This document shows positions 1-6,738 of a stretch of DNA of 9,903 nucleotides, one piece after another; position 1 is the stretch's first letter; each line of letters opens with the position of its first letter. The notes beneath the pieces are model-generated. The model was not told the origin of the DNA and made no database searches. It saw nothing but the letters and a program-made list of their open reading frames with translations. Both the position numbers and the translations under genes were made by a program. Source of the DNA: Treponema sp. (lineage in GTDB: Bacteria > Spirochaetota > Spirochaetia > Treponematales > Breznakiellaceae). Location: contig JAIRXN010000213.1 in assembly GCA_031268245.1 (NCBI GenBank), positions 1 to 9,903 on the forward strand. Reading direction: 5' to 3'.

Positions 1-153
1 GATATAGCGTATTTTTACTCCGGGCACCGCTATATGCAGGGTGCCTAACTATGCCGGAACTCTCCTTCCTCTTGGAGAATACCTGCTCTGCGGTCCGCGG
101 CAGAGCCGATAATAGCCGATATGCTGCATACGAACGAGGCGGAGAGGTATTTT
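1..153. other. non-coding stretch with several inverted repeats
   Basis: No gene is supported here before the hemerythrin. The stretch is unusually rich in potential stems: ATATAGCG (2-9) with CGCTATAT (28-35); GGCACC (23-28) with GGTGCC (40-45); GCAGG (36-40) with CCTGC (82-86), enclosing TCTCC (61-65) with GGAGA (74-78); and GCTCTGC (85-91) with GCAGAGC (100-106). Some exclude each other. AGCCGAT is repeated directly at 104-110 and 114-120. It could be the end of an upstream transcription unit, a structured leader, or part of an RNA gene cut by the window edge. I recognise no known RNA family. Confidence 0.4.
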
Positions 154-579
154 ATGGATAGTAATAATTTCCTCCAATGGAGAAGTGAATATTCTGTAGG
201 AATACCGGAAATAGATAAGCAGCATCAAGAAATAATGGCATTGATTACTGATTTGTTAAAACTCTGCAGAGAAGATGATAATGACGGGAAACAGCAGTCA
301 TTTACCGATTCGGTATTGATTATAACGGAACATTTTCAAAAACATTTTGAGGCAGAAGAAAAACTTATGCTGGAAAATAATTATCCTCATTATGAAAACC
401 ATAAAAGACGGCACGATCAACTATTAGAAAATGTAAGGAAAATGACGGAAAAAATAATAGACGGGAAACAACAGATGTCATTACTAAATATAGTCATATT
501 TTTACGGGAATGGTTTGTGGAAAATATCTATGGATTGGATAAAGATCTGGGAGACTATTTGAATAGACTTGTTCAGTAA
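154..579 (+). CDS. bacteriohemerythrin-like protein, one iron ligand replaced
   Basis: This is a small single-domain hemerythrin of about 141 residues, with no signal peptide or membrane segment, so it is cytoplasmic. Family members bind O2 at a non-haem di-iron centre and serve in O2 sensing, storage or detoxification, which would suit an anaerobe. The start at 154 is chosen over an in-frame ATG at 121 because GGAGAGG (141-147) lies 6 bases before it. Numbered from 154, the pattern IDKQH gives H24, HFEAEE gives H64 and E68, and H83 and H87 form the HxxxH pair. The last motif, normally W-L-x-x-H-I-x-x-x-D, reads WFVENIYGLD. The expected histidine is therefore N124, while D129 is kept. The gene is AT-rich (about 36% G+C over 121-360 by hand count), unlike its neighbours. 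It appears monocistronic, with a hairpin over its stop codon. Family assignment is secure; oxygen binding is not. Confidence 0.93.
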   Translation: MDSNNFLQWRSEYSVGIPEIDKQHQEIMALITDLLKLCREDDNDGKQQSFTDSVLIITEHFQKHFEAEEKLMLENNYPHYENHKRRHDQLLENVRKMTEKIIDGKQQMSLLNIVIFLREWFVENIYGLDKDLGDYLNRLVQ

Positions 580-597
580 CCCGGTTGGTTACTGAAC
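571..597 (+). terminator. perfect 11-bp hairpin over the hemerythrin stop codon
   Basis: GTTCAGTAACC (571-581) and GGTTACTGAAC (587-597) are exact reverse complements around a 5-base loop. The stem includes the TAA stop at 577-579. No T-run follows on either strand, so it is not a textbook Rho-independent terminator. It may still end or stabilise the hemerythrin transcript. Confidence 0.45.
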
Positions 598-742
598 AAC
601 TCTAATAAAACAGATAAAGACAGGCTCCATCACAATCATGAATCCAACTGTTGACAGGCTCCAGGGTTCTTCATTATTGGAGGCTAACTCAAATGGGAAG
701 AATGCTGTATAGTATGGAAATATTATTTTTAGGGGGAAATCT
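598..742 (+). promoter_or_regulatory. candidate promoter region for the epimerase gene
   Basis: A perfect -35 hexamer TTGACA lies at 651-656. The best -10 match is CATTAT at 672-677 (4 of 6, spacer 15), which is weak; TATAGT at 708-713 is a better hexamer but has no -35 at normal spacing. The 11-mer GACAGGCTCCA occurs twice, at 619-629 and 653-663, start to start 34 bases, and the second copy overlaps the -35. The ribosome site AGGGGG (731-736) precedes the ATG at 743 by 6 bases. Confidence 0.35.
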
Positions 743-1594
743 ATGCGTATAGCGATAACCGGTGCGTCGGGGCTTTTGGGGCCCACGGTGGTCAAGTACT
801 TTGTCGAAAAGGGTTATAATGTGGTGAGTACGGACATCAAAGCCCCTGAGGAAGAGGTTCCCGGGGCCCAATTTATGCCGGCGGACCTGAATAAGCTGGG
901 GGAATGTTACGGCGTACTGGAGGAGGCCGATGCGGTAATTCATCTGGCGGCGATTCCACGGGCCTATTGGTATCCTAATGAGGTAACTTTTCAGAATAAT
1001 GTCACCGCAAGCTACAACATCCTTGAAGCCGCTTCGGGAAGGGGCGTCAAAAAGGCAGTTCTGGCCTCAAGCGAATGTATCTACGGCGTGGTTACATCCC
1101 GGACAGGCCTAATTCCCAAATATGTTCCAATAGATGAAGAACATCCCCTATTGCCGGAAGATTCCTATAGCCTTTCGAAAATATGCGCCGAAGCTACTGC
1201 CGGCGTTTTCCACCGCAGAACCGGAATGCAGGTAGTTTCATTCCGGTTGGGCAACGTGATTGATAAAACAAAGTATCGTAACTTTCCCGGTTTTATCCAC
1301 GATTCTAAACAGCGGAAGGGGATACTCTGGAGCTACATTGACGCCCGGGACATTGCCGCCGCCTGCGAACTTGCTGTCCTCAAAGACGGACTCGGTTCGA
1401 TAAAACTTAATCTTGCGGCGGATGATACCAGTATGGATATTACCACCGGTGAGCTTCTCAAGGCGGAATATCCCGGCCTTACCGATATCCGCTGCCCGGT
1501 GGACGCCTACCACACCCTTTTAAGCAACAAGAAGGCCAAGGAGATTCTAGGCTGGAAGCCGGTTCATTTCTGGCGGGATAATGTGGAGTTTTAA
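743..1594 (+). CDS. NAD(P)-dependent epimerase/dehydratase (extended SDR)
   Basis: This 283-residue protein is an extended short-chain dehydrogenase/reductase of the sugar-nucleotide epimerase/uronate dehydrogenase type. The Rossmann motif TGASGLLG (residues 6-13) binds the dinucleotide, and D31 at the end of beta-2 favours NAD. HLAA (67-70) is the usual fourth-strand motif. The catalytic set is S109/S110 in ASSECIYG and Y142-S-L-S-K146. The RxGNV segment (168-172), the ARDIA segment (201-205) and a C-terminal LGWKP (269-273) are also typical. Length is near the short end of the family. The start is fixed by AGGGGG 6 bases upstream. It converges on the carbohydrate-binding gene across a 79-base gap, so it is not in that operon. 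A role in sugar or uronate oxidation, epimerisation or reduction linked to the imported carbohydrate is an inference; the substrate is unknown. Confidence 0.9.
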   Translation: MRIAITGASGLLGPTVVKYFVEKGYNVVSTDIKAPEEEVPGAQFMPADLNKLGECYGVLEEADAVIHLAAIPRAYWYPNEVTFQNNVTASYNILEAASGRGVKKAVLASSECIYGVVTSRTGLIPKYVPIDEEHPLLPEDSYSLSKICAEATAGVFHRRTGMQVVSFRLGNVIDKTKYRNFPGFIHDSKQRKGILWSYIDARDIAAACELAVLKDGLGSIKLNLAADDTSMDITTGELLKAEYPGLTDIRCPVDAYHTLLSNKKAKEILGWKPVHFWRDNVEF

Positions 1595-1673
1595 GCCCGC
1601 GTAACTAAGGAGTCTCTCACTTTTCATACAAATGATGCTGAAATAAAAGGCATACATGTTTCGCAGCCTGAGT

Positions 1674-2486
1674 TTATTCTTCAAAATGAAGAATGGAAAA
1701 TTTCTCCGGAAGATGCGAATCGTAAACCCCATGGGCATTCAAGGCCCAGCCGGCGCTTTCGGGCGCCGTTTTATTGTGATAACGCAGGGCCTCAAAACGG
1801 AAAAAAGCGGCGCGGATACTGTCGCCTTTTTTTGGAGGAAAATTCTGTCCGGGAAGCAGAGAGCCAAAACCCTCCCAGGGAAGGGCAATCTCCACAGTCC
1901 AGCCCTTATCCGTAACGGAAGGATCGTTGATGCTTCCCTGGACTTTTACCCCGGTTTTAAGTCCCGGAAAATCCCAGTCCATAAAGGCCCAGCGTTTCTT
2001 ACTTTTTCCGTAACGGGAAGAATCCTGAAAACCGCAGAGCACATCAACATTTCTGTTGTAAAGGTCAAATTCCGCCTTACCGGAAAAACGGCTCCCCTGC
2101 TTCAGGGCATCCTGATAGACAAAGAAGACTTCATAAACCGTGTTAAAAGCATTTATTTCCAATTCATAGTAGGAATTTTCACCATCAAGAAAAAGTTCCA
2201 CGTCATTGTCAAACCAGACAAGGGAATCACGTTCGGTAAAACTTGCCCGCACCAGAGGCTCCGCAAGCCAGTAGGCGATGTAAAGATTCTGTTCATCCCA
2301 GAGGCTCGCCATACGGGTATCAAAAAAGGCAGGCTCCCCGCTTACCATGTCCACAAAGCGGCCCGATTTCTCCGCGTCTTTCCAGCATTGTTTTTCAAGA
2401 TCGCCGTCGGTATTCAGGGGACCTTGAATCCTGCGGCTGGTGTAATGGGCAGGTTCAGACGGCGTCATTATTTCATTTTGATCCAT
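1674..2486 (-). CDS. carbohydrate-binding family 9-like protein
   Basis: This 270-residue protein resembles the family-9-like carbohydrate-binding (CBM9-type) domain proteins found in polysaccharide-use loci. The characteristic stretch runs from SLWDEQNLYIAYW (61-73) through SLVWFDNDVELFLDG (88-102) and YYELEINAFNTVYE (106-119). It continues with GWTVEIALPWEGF (195-207) and ends with GWALNAHGVYDSH (246-258). Family-9 modules are beta-sandwiches that bind sugars through aromatic residues; W and Y are plentiful here. No signal peptide or membrane helix is seen, so it is probably cytoplasmic and not a secreted enzyme accessory. No catalytic domain is attached. It lies 46 bases downstream of the response regulator on the same strand, so it is probably the third gene of that operon. 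The ribosome site before ATG 2486 is weak, so the start is uncertain. Function beyond likely sugar or glycoside binding is not known. Confidence 0.8.
   Translation of the reverse strand: MDQNEIMTPSEPAHYTSRRIQGPLNTDGDLEKQCWKDAEKSGRFVDMVSGEPAFFDTRMASLWDEQNLYIAYWLAEPLVRASFTERDSLVWFDNDVELFLDGENSYYELEINAFNTVYEVFFVYQDALKQGSRFSGKAEFDLYNRNVDVLCGFQDSSRYGKSKKRWAFMDWDFPGLKTGVKVQGSINDPSVTDKGWTVEIALPWEGFGSLLPGQNFPPKKGDSIRAAFFRFEALRYHNKTAPESAGWALNAHGVYDSHLPEKFSILHFEE
1676..1694 (-). repeat. AT-rich inverted repeat over the stop codon
   Basis: ATTCTTCA (1676-1683) and TGAAGAAT (1687-1694) pair exactly around a 3-base loop at the end of the carbohydrate-binding gene. The stem is AT-rich and no T-run follows on the minus strand, so it is at best a weak transcript-end structure. 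The 79-base gap to the convergent epimerase (1595-1673) holds nothing else that I can support. Confidence 0.25.
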
Positions 2487-2532
2487 AGCTTCAATATAAA
2501 TTACTCAGGGTATTTTTTCAAGTCACCCCCGA

Positions 2533-3639
2533 TCATTTCATTCGATTTTCTGTGGAGAATTCCGGCAGTGAAAAGTCCGGCCTGAAGTGGCCTTTGTTGA
2601 GCCGGTATTCCCGGAAGGCGAAGGGAGTAATACCGAAATGCTGTCTGAAACTCCTGCAAAAATAGCTTATGTCGTTAAATCCTGTTTCATCGGCAATTTC
2701 CTTCACGGGTTTTTCCGTATACTCAAGGAGACGGCATGCGTTTTCAAGACGCACCATTCCGGTAAAGCGAACTATTGTTTTTCCGGTATATTTTTTGAAC
2801 AATTCCCCTATATAGCTTTTCGAGACCGAAAAGCGGGAAGCCAGTTCCTCAAGGCTGAAATTTTCTTTATGATTTTTTCCTATAAAAAACTGTATGGCGG
2901 AAACCGCCGGATTTTCAGTATACACAAAGTTACCGCATCCGGCGACCGAGGCCTCCATGAGCATCGACTCAAGTTCTCCGGAGCCTTCATGCCATCTTCC
3001 CCGGAAAAATTCTCCCTGTGTTCCCTCCGGTTTGGCAGATGCCGTATTTTTTTCCGCAGACGACACAATGGCCGCATGTACCGCGGCGCCCCGGATTGTA
3101 AGGAGAACAAGGGGAGGCGGATTATGAAAAGAAGAAAACAACCCTTCGTCCGAAAAAAGGACGGCGCAGTGCCACGGAAGCGGCAAAATTTGTCCAATCC
3201 GTTCCGAGACCTTCCCGAAAGAATCCCTGTCCGATGGGATGAGTATCAGATCTTTACTTCTCCTCTCGTCAAGCAATGCCTTGATCCGCTCCGCGGTCTT
3301 TCGTACTTCCGCTTCCTCCAGGGGCTTGAGGAGATAGCCGGACGCCCGGTGTGCAATGGCTTCTCTGGCGGCCTCAAAATCACTGTAGGCGCTTACGATA
3401 ACGCATTCCACATCGGATTTAAGCTCCTTGATTTTCCCGATAAGTTTGACGCCGTTCATACCCGGCATTCTGATATCGGTAAATACAGCATGAATAACAG
3501 TCTTCCCGCACAGCTCCAGGGCTTCTTCCGCATTTTTGCAGAGGGCGGCGATTTCAAAGCCGTGTACATCCCAGGGGATTATCTCCTTGAGCCCGGTGAG
3601 GGCCCAGGGTTCATCATCAACAAGCAAAAGACGGTACAT
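2533..3639 (-). CDS. AraC-family response regulator (YesN type)
   Basis: This is the DNA-binding half of the two-component pair. From the chosen start it is 368 residues. The receiver domain (about 1-120) has the acidic pair D8-D9, phospho-acceptor D55 in FTDIRMPG, the SAY switch segment at 83-85, and K105-P106. A middle segment of about 125 residues matches nothing I recognise. The C-terminal AraC domain (about 245-345) has two helix-turn-helix units: FSLEELASRFSVSKSYIGEL and the signature GFNDISYFCRSFRQHFG. Start: ATG 3639 has GAGGAA (3644-3649) with 6 bases between the GAGG core and the ATG, and gives the normal MYRLLLVDDE opening. ATG 3651 overlaps the kinase stop in an ATGA but has little ribosome site. 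Either way it is translationally coupled to the kinase. It is expected to activate the divergent transporter operon, and perhaps its own. Confidence 0.93.
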   Translation of the reverse strand: MYRLLLVDDEPWALTGLKEIIPWDVHGFEIAALCKNAEEALELCGKTVIHAVFTDIRMPGMNGVKLIGKIKELKSDVECVIVSAYSDFEAAREAIAHRASGYLLKPLEEAEVRKTAERIKALLDERRSKDLILIPSDRDSFGKVSERIGQILPLPWHCAVLFSDEGLFSSFHNPPPLVLLTIRGAAVHAAIVSSAEKNTASAKPEGTQGEFFRGRWHEGSGELESMLMEASVAGCGNFVYTENPAVSAIQFFIGKNHKENFSLEELASRFSVSKSYIGELFKKYTGKTIVRFTGMVRLENACRLLEYTEKPVKEIADETGFNDISYFCRSFRQHFGITPFAFREYRLNKGHFRPDFSLPEFSTENRMK

Positions 3640-3647
3640 GTTCTTCC

Positions 3648-5513
3648 TCATTTGATTTCCGGGATTACCAGTTCCGTGGTACCGGGGATCAGCATCTCTA
3701 CAAGCGTATAAAATCCATATTTCGATTTGATTTCAAAACTGAAGTCTCTGCCGAAACAGATCCGCATGCGGCGGTAGATATTATGCAGGGCGTCAATTCC
3801 ATCACCGGAATTAAGCCTTTCCTTCAGCTGCGGCAATTCTTCTTCTTTAATGCCGGAGCCGTTATCGGTCAGGCGGAGCAGCAGAGAGCCCCCGTTTACC
3901 GGACGGGCCTGAATCAGTATGACACAGTTACTGTGCGGAGATTCCACAAACCCGTGGGTGATCGAATTTTCCGCCAGGGGCTGCAGTATCATGGAAGGAA
4001 CGAGCCTTTCGGCAGCTTCGGGAGATACTTCAATTTTAAGGGTATATTTTCCGCCGCTCCGTATGTTCATCACCTTCATATAATTTTCAACATGCTCAAG
4101 TTCCATTTTAAGGCTGAGCATCGGTTTTGAATAAATTGAATAACGGAACATTCGGGACATGGAAGAAATCATTGTTTCCAGAACAGTATCCCTGCCGTTA
4201 TGCGCCATGGCCCTCATACATTCCAGGGTATTGAAAAGAAAGTGAGGGTTTATCTGGGTCCGGTAACCCATAAACTCAGCCCGCGCCTGGGCGGTTACTG
4301 CTTCCAGAAGCCTGTCATTGGCTTCCTGTTCCCTGAACACCGCGTTGTTGATCCGTTCCAGCATGAGGCTGACCGACCGGGATATGTGTTCCAGTTCTTC
4401 AAGATGGCCCTGGCGTATGGGTATTCCCCACCGGGAACGCACAGCATGATTCCCTTCCGGATTCCCGCCGGAAACAACACCGTCATACCCCAGCATATCG
4501 AGATCCTCCGTCATCTTGCCGATTCCCGTATTCACCGAACGCATGATCAGCGCAAGAATGATAATCAGCAGCATCACTACGGATCCCATTATAAAAAGGC
4601 CCCTGTTCATCCGGGAAAAAACTCTCGATACAAGCACGGTTTCCGGAATATAGTAAATATAGTCCCAGCGAAGGGCGGGCGGCTCGTCTTCCTGCAGGGA
4701 GTTTGACGGCACCGATATTTTTATGGTCAAATATTGTCTGCCGTCCATACGGATACGGCCCTGCCCTTCTTCCACCCGATCGAGAACGGCTTTCTCCGAA
4801 CCGGAAACAGCGGCGTTTGAATAGATGATTGAGCCGTCGTAGAGCAGCATAGCCGTCCCCTCGGCATCGGGCCCGGAGAAAAAGGGCGAATCAATAACCG
4901 GATCCATACCGCACACCAGGGCGCCCGTAATTACGTTTTCGGACCGCGAAGAAAAAATACTGAATACCGGAAAATAATAAATAACAAGAGCGGAGTTACC
5001 CGGAGTCGCGCATTTGGCAAAAAACGGCTTTGTGATTCTATGCTCCCGCCAAAAAACAGAATTCTCCAAATTTGTCTGAATTTCCCCGAGATAACCCGGA
5101 TTTACGCGGAGATAGCGGCGGTTTCCCGCCCGGAGGAAAATGTTCTTATAGGTTCCCGCAAGTCCGGAGGAATCGGCAATATGCGAAGCCGCGGCAGAAT
5201 AACTGAATATCACCGTTTCGGGAACATCGGAGAGAAGGTACTGCTGTACTGTTAATGAATATCCAACCCGCCTTGCAACATTTTCAATTTCGGCGAAATA
5301 GGATTCCATGCGCATCCTTAACTGATCTTCCATAGTATAAAAGAACCGGTAGACTTCGGTATGGACCGAAATCCAGGTGGAAACAAAGGCGTAAAGTGAT
5401 GCCGCAGCCATGCCAAGAATGGAAATAACAAGGCAGATCCGTATACGCCCGTTCAGGGAGTACCAGAGCCTTTTCAGTATATTCGATTTGGTTCTTGGGC
5501 CCGGCGAAACCAT
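3648..5513 (-). CDS. membrane sensor histidine kinase (YesM type)
   Basis: From ATG 5513 the protein has 621 residues. A short basic N-terminus leads to membrane helix 1 (about 23-46). An extracytoplasmic sensor region of about 255 residues follows (about 47-303), then helix 2 (about 305-325), a HAMP-like linker and coiled coil (to about 410), and the kinase core. The phospho-acceptor is H424 in QINPHFLFN, typical of the His_kinase/YesM class. The N box PLAENSITHG is at 512-521 and the G box TDNGSGI at 549-555. The last glycine motif reads GIDALHNIYRRM and differs from the usual GIGLxNV. It probably senses a sugar or a loaded binding protein and phosphorylates the adjacent regulator. Start is uncertain: no ribosome site stands before ATG 5513, TTG 5549 is the longest option, and GTG codons lie between. 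Confidence 0.92.
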   Translation of the reverse strand: MVSPGPRTKSNILKRLWYSLNGRIRICLVISILGMAAASLYAFVSTWISVHTEVYRFFYTMEDQLRMRMESYFAEIENVARRVGYSLTVQQYLLSDVPETVIFSYSAAASHIADSSGLAGTYKNIFLRAGNRRYLRVNPGYLGEIQTNLENSVFWREHRITKPFFAKCATPGNSALVIYYFPVFSIFSSRSENVITGALVCGMDPVIDSPFFSGPDAEGTAMLLYDGSIIYSNAAVSGSEKAVLDRVEEGQGRIRMDGRQYLTIKISVPSNSLQEDEPPALRWDYIYYIPETVLVSRVFSRMNRGLFIMGSVVMLLIIILALIMRSVNTGIGKMTEDLDMLGYDGVVSGGNPEGNHAVRSRWGIPIRQGHLEELEHISRSVSLMLERINNAVFREQEANDRLLEAVTAQARAEFMGYRTQINPHFLFNTLECMRAMAHNGRDTVLETMISSMSRMFRYSIYSKPMLSLKMELEHVENYMKVMNIRSGGKYTLKIEVSPEAAERLVPSMILQPLAENSITHGFVESPHSNCVILIQARPVNGGSLLLRLTDNGSGIKEEELPQLKERLNSGDGIDALHNIYRRMRICFGRDFSFEIKSKYGFYTLVEMLIPGTTELVIPEIK

Positions 5514-5779
5514 TTTGTAACTATACACCACGGATCTCAAAAAAAACAATTTGTTTTTGTTGAATACAGCGATTCCGGTTTCAAAATAACCACGGACGAT
5601 GCCTGCCGCTTCAGGTCAAAAAATCCGTGCAATTCATACGTCCGGCGGGCCGTATATAAAAACCTTGAATAATTATAAAAAAACCTTGTTTTGTTTCTAT
5701 ACAAACATGCTTTTTCATCTTTATTCTGAACTAATCAATGAAAGACACTGTATATGGCGGCAAGAAGGGCCTGTTCCGG
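5514..5779. promoter_or_regulatory. divergent control region between kinase and transporter operons
   Basis: This AT-rich region separates the two arms of the sugar locus. Facing right, TTCATA (5633-5638) and TATAAA (5655-5660) with a 16-base spacer form the best promoter candidate. Facing left, TATAGT (5525 down to 5520) with a poor TTGTTT 18 bases upstream is the best I find; it would start transcription close to ATG 5513. CACGGA occurs at 5529-5534 and 5591-5596 and inverted at 5624-5629; the first two lie in an 8-base direct repeat ACCACGGA. Dyads lie at 5538-5562, 5636-5655 and 5693-5706. AraC-type regulators and LacI-type repressors use such sites, but which of these is bound is unknown. 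Confidence 0.45.
5633..5660 (+). promoter_or_regulatory. candidate promoter of the transporter operon
   Basis: TTCATA at 5633-5638 (4 of 6) and TATAAA at 5655-5660 (5 of 6), 16 bases apart. A dyad, ATACG (5636-5640) with CGTAT (5651-5655), fills the spacer, where a repressor or activator would act. An imperfect -35 suits an activator-dependent promoter. Confidence 0.35.
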
Positions 5780-6736
5780 ATGAAATGCAGCAAGACGGAG
5801 GCAAAGGTTCCCCTGAGGAACAGTCTCCGGAAAGAAATCTGGAAACATCGCGTAGTTTATACTCTTCTTCTGCCCGGACTTGTATGGTATATTATCTTTG
5901 CCTATTTCCCCATGGGCGGGCTTTCCCTGGCCTTTAAGGATTACAAGGCGAATCTGGGAATTCTCCGCAGTCCCTTTACGGGTCTTGCCAACTATGAGTA
6001 TGTATTCCGGGATGCGGCGTTCTGGCGGGCCTTGTGGAAAACCGTATATATCAACTTTGGCCGCATGATATTCCAGTTTCCCGCTCCGATTATACTTGCC
6101 CTTCTTATCAATGAATTCAAATCAAAAAAATACAAACGTGTACTGCAAACGATTTATACGTTCCCCCATTTCTTTTCGTGGGTTATCGTCGCGAGCATCG
6201 TAAATAATGTTTTTGCAGCCAGCGGCTTTATCAACCAGTTGATTATCAGCCTGGGCGGAAGACCGGTAAGTTTTCTCGGTACGCCGGCAATCTTCATTCC
6301 CATGCTCTATTTTACCGATATCTGGAAATATGCAGGCTATGGTTCGATCATCTACCTGGCGGCAATATCGGGTATAGACATGGGGCTCTACGAAGCGGCG
6401 GATCTCGACGGAGCCTCACGGCCCACAAAACTTTTCCATATCACTATACCCTCTATCATGCCCACCATCATCGTGATGTTCATATTAACTTCCGGCTCCA
6501 TCATGACCCTGGGGTTTGATCAGCTTTTCAACATGTACAACGCAGCCGTCAAGGATGCAACGGAAGTTCTCGATATGTATATTTACCGCATTACTTTCCA
6601 GTCAGCCGCGGATTTTTCATATTCGACTGCCGTAAGCCTTATCCGTTCGGTTCTCAATATGCTGCTTCTGCTGGGGGCAAACAAATTTTCCATCATGATG
6701 GGAGGCGGCGGTCTTATGGGAACACGGGAGGCATGA
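5780..6736 (+). CDS. ABC sugar transporter permease (LplB type)
   Basis: This is the first membrane subunit of a CUT1-type importer for oligosaccharides, 318 residues from the chosen start. Several hydrophobic helices begin with YTLLLPGLVWYIIFAYFPM (27-45). The conserved cytoplasmic EAA loop reads EAADLDGASRPTKLFHITIP (205-224), which contacts the ATPase. The C-terminal NKFSIMMGGGGLMGTREA resembles the LplB branch ending. Start: AAGAAGGG (5762-5769) precedes ATG 5780 by 10 bases, and this start fits the usual length of the family. ATG 5738 is in frame but has no ribosome site at all. It is the first gene of the right-hand operon, and its stop falls inside the run of ATG codons that opens the second permease. 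Confidence 0.93.
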   Translation: MKCSKTEAKVPLRNSLRKEIWKHRVVYTLLLPGLVWYIIFAYFPMGGLSLAFKDYKANLGILRSPFTGLANYEYVFRDAAFWRALWKTVYINFGRMIFQFPAPIILALLINEFKSKKYKRVLQTIYTFPHFFSWVIVASIVNNVFAASGFINQLIISLGGRPVSFLGTPAIFIPMLYFTDIWKYAGYGSIIYLAAISGIDMGLYEAADLDGASRPTKLFHITIPSIMPTIIVMFILTSGSIMTLGFDQLFNMYNAAVKDATEVLDMYIYRITFQSAADFSYSTAVSLIRSVLNMLLLLGANKFSIMMGGGGLMGTREA

Positions 6737-6738
6737 TG

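Noticed and set aside
105..120. Duplicate AGCCGAT as the start of a tandem or CRISPR array
   Set aside because: There are only two 7-base copies with a 3-base gap and no further units.
1656..2585. Long open frame on the + strand opposite the carbohydrate-binding gene
   Set aside because: It has no recognisable domain or ribosome site, and the minus strand clearly encodes a family-9-like protein over the same bases.
2587..3711. Long open frame on the + strand opposite the response regulator
   Set aside because: The minus strand carries intact receiver and AraC motifs; the + frame is basic, aromatic-rich and motif-free, as expected for a shadow.
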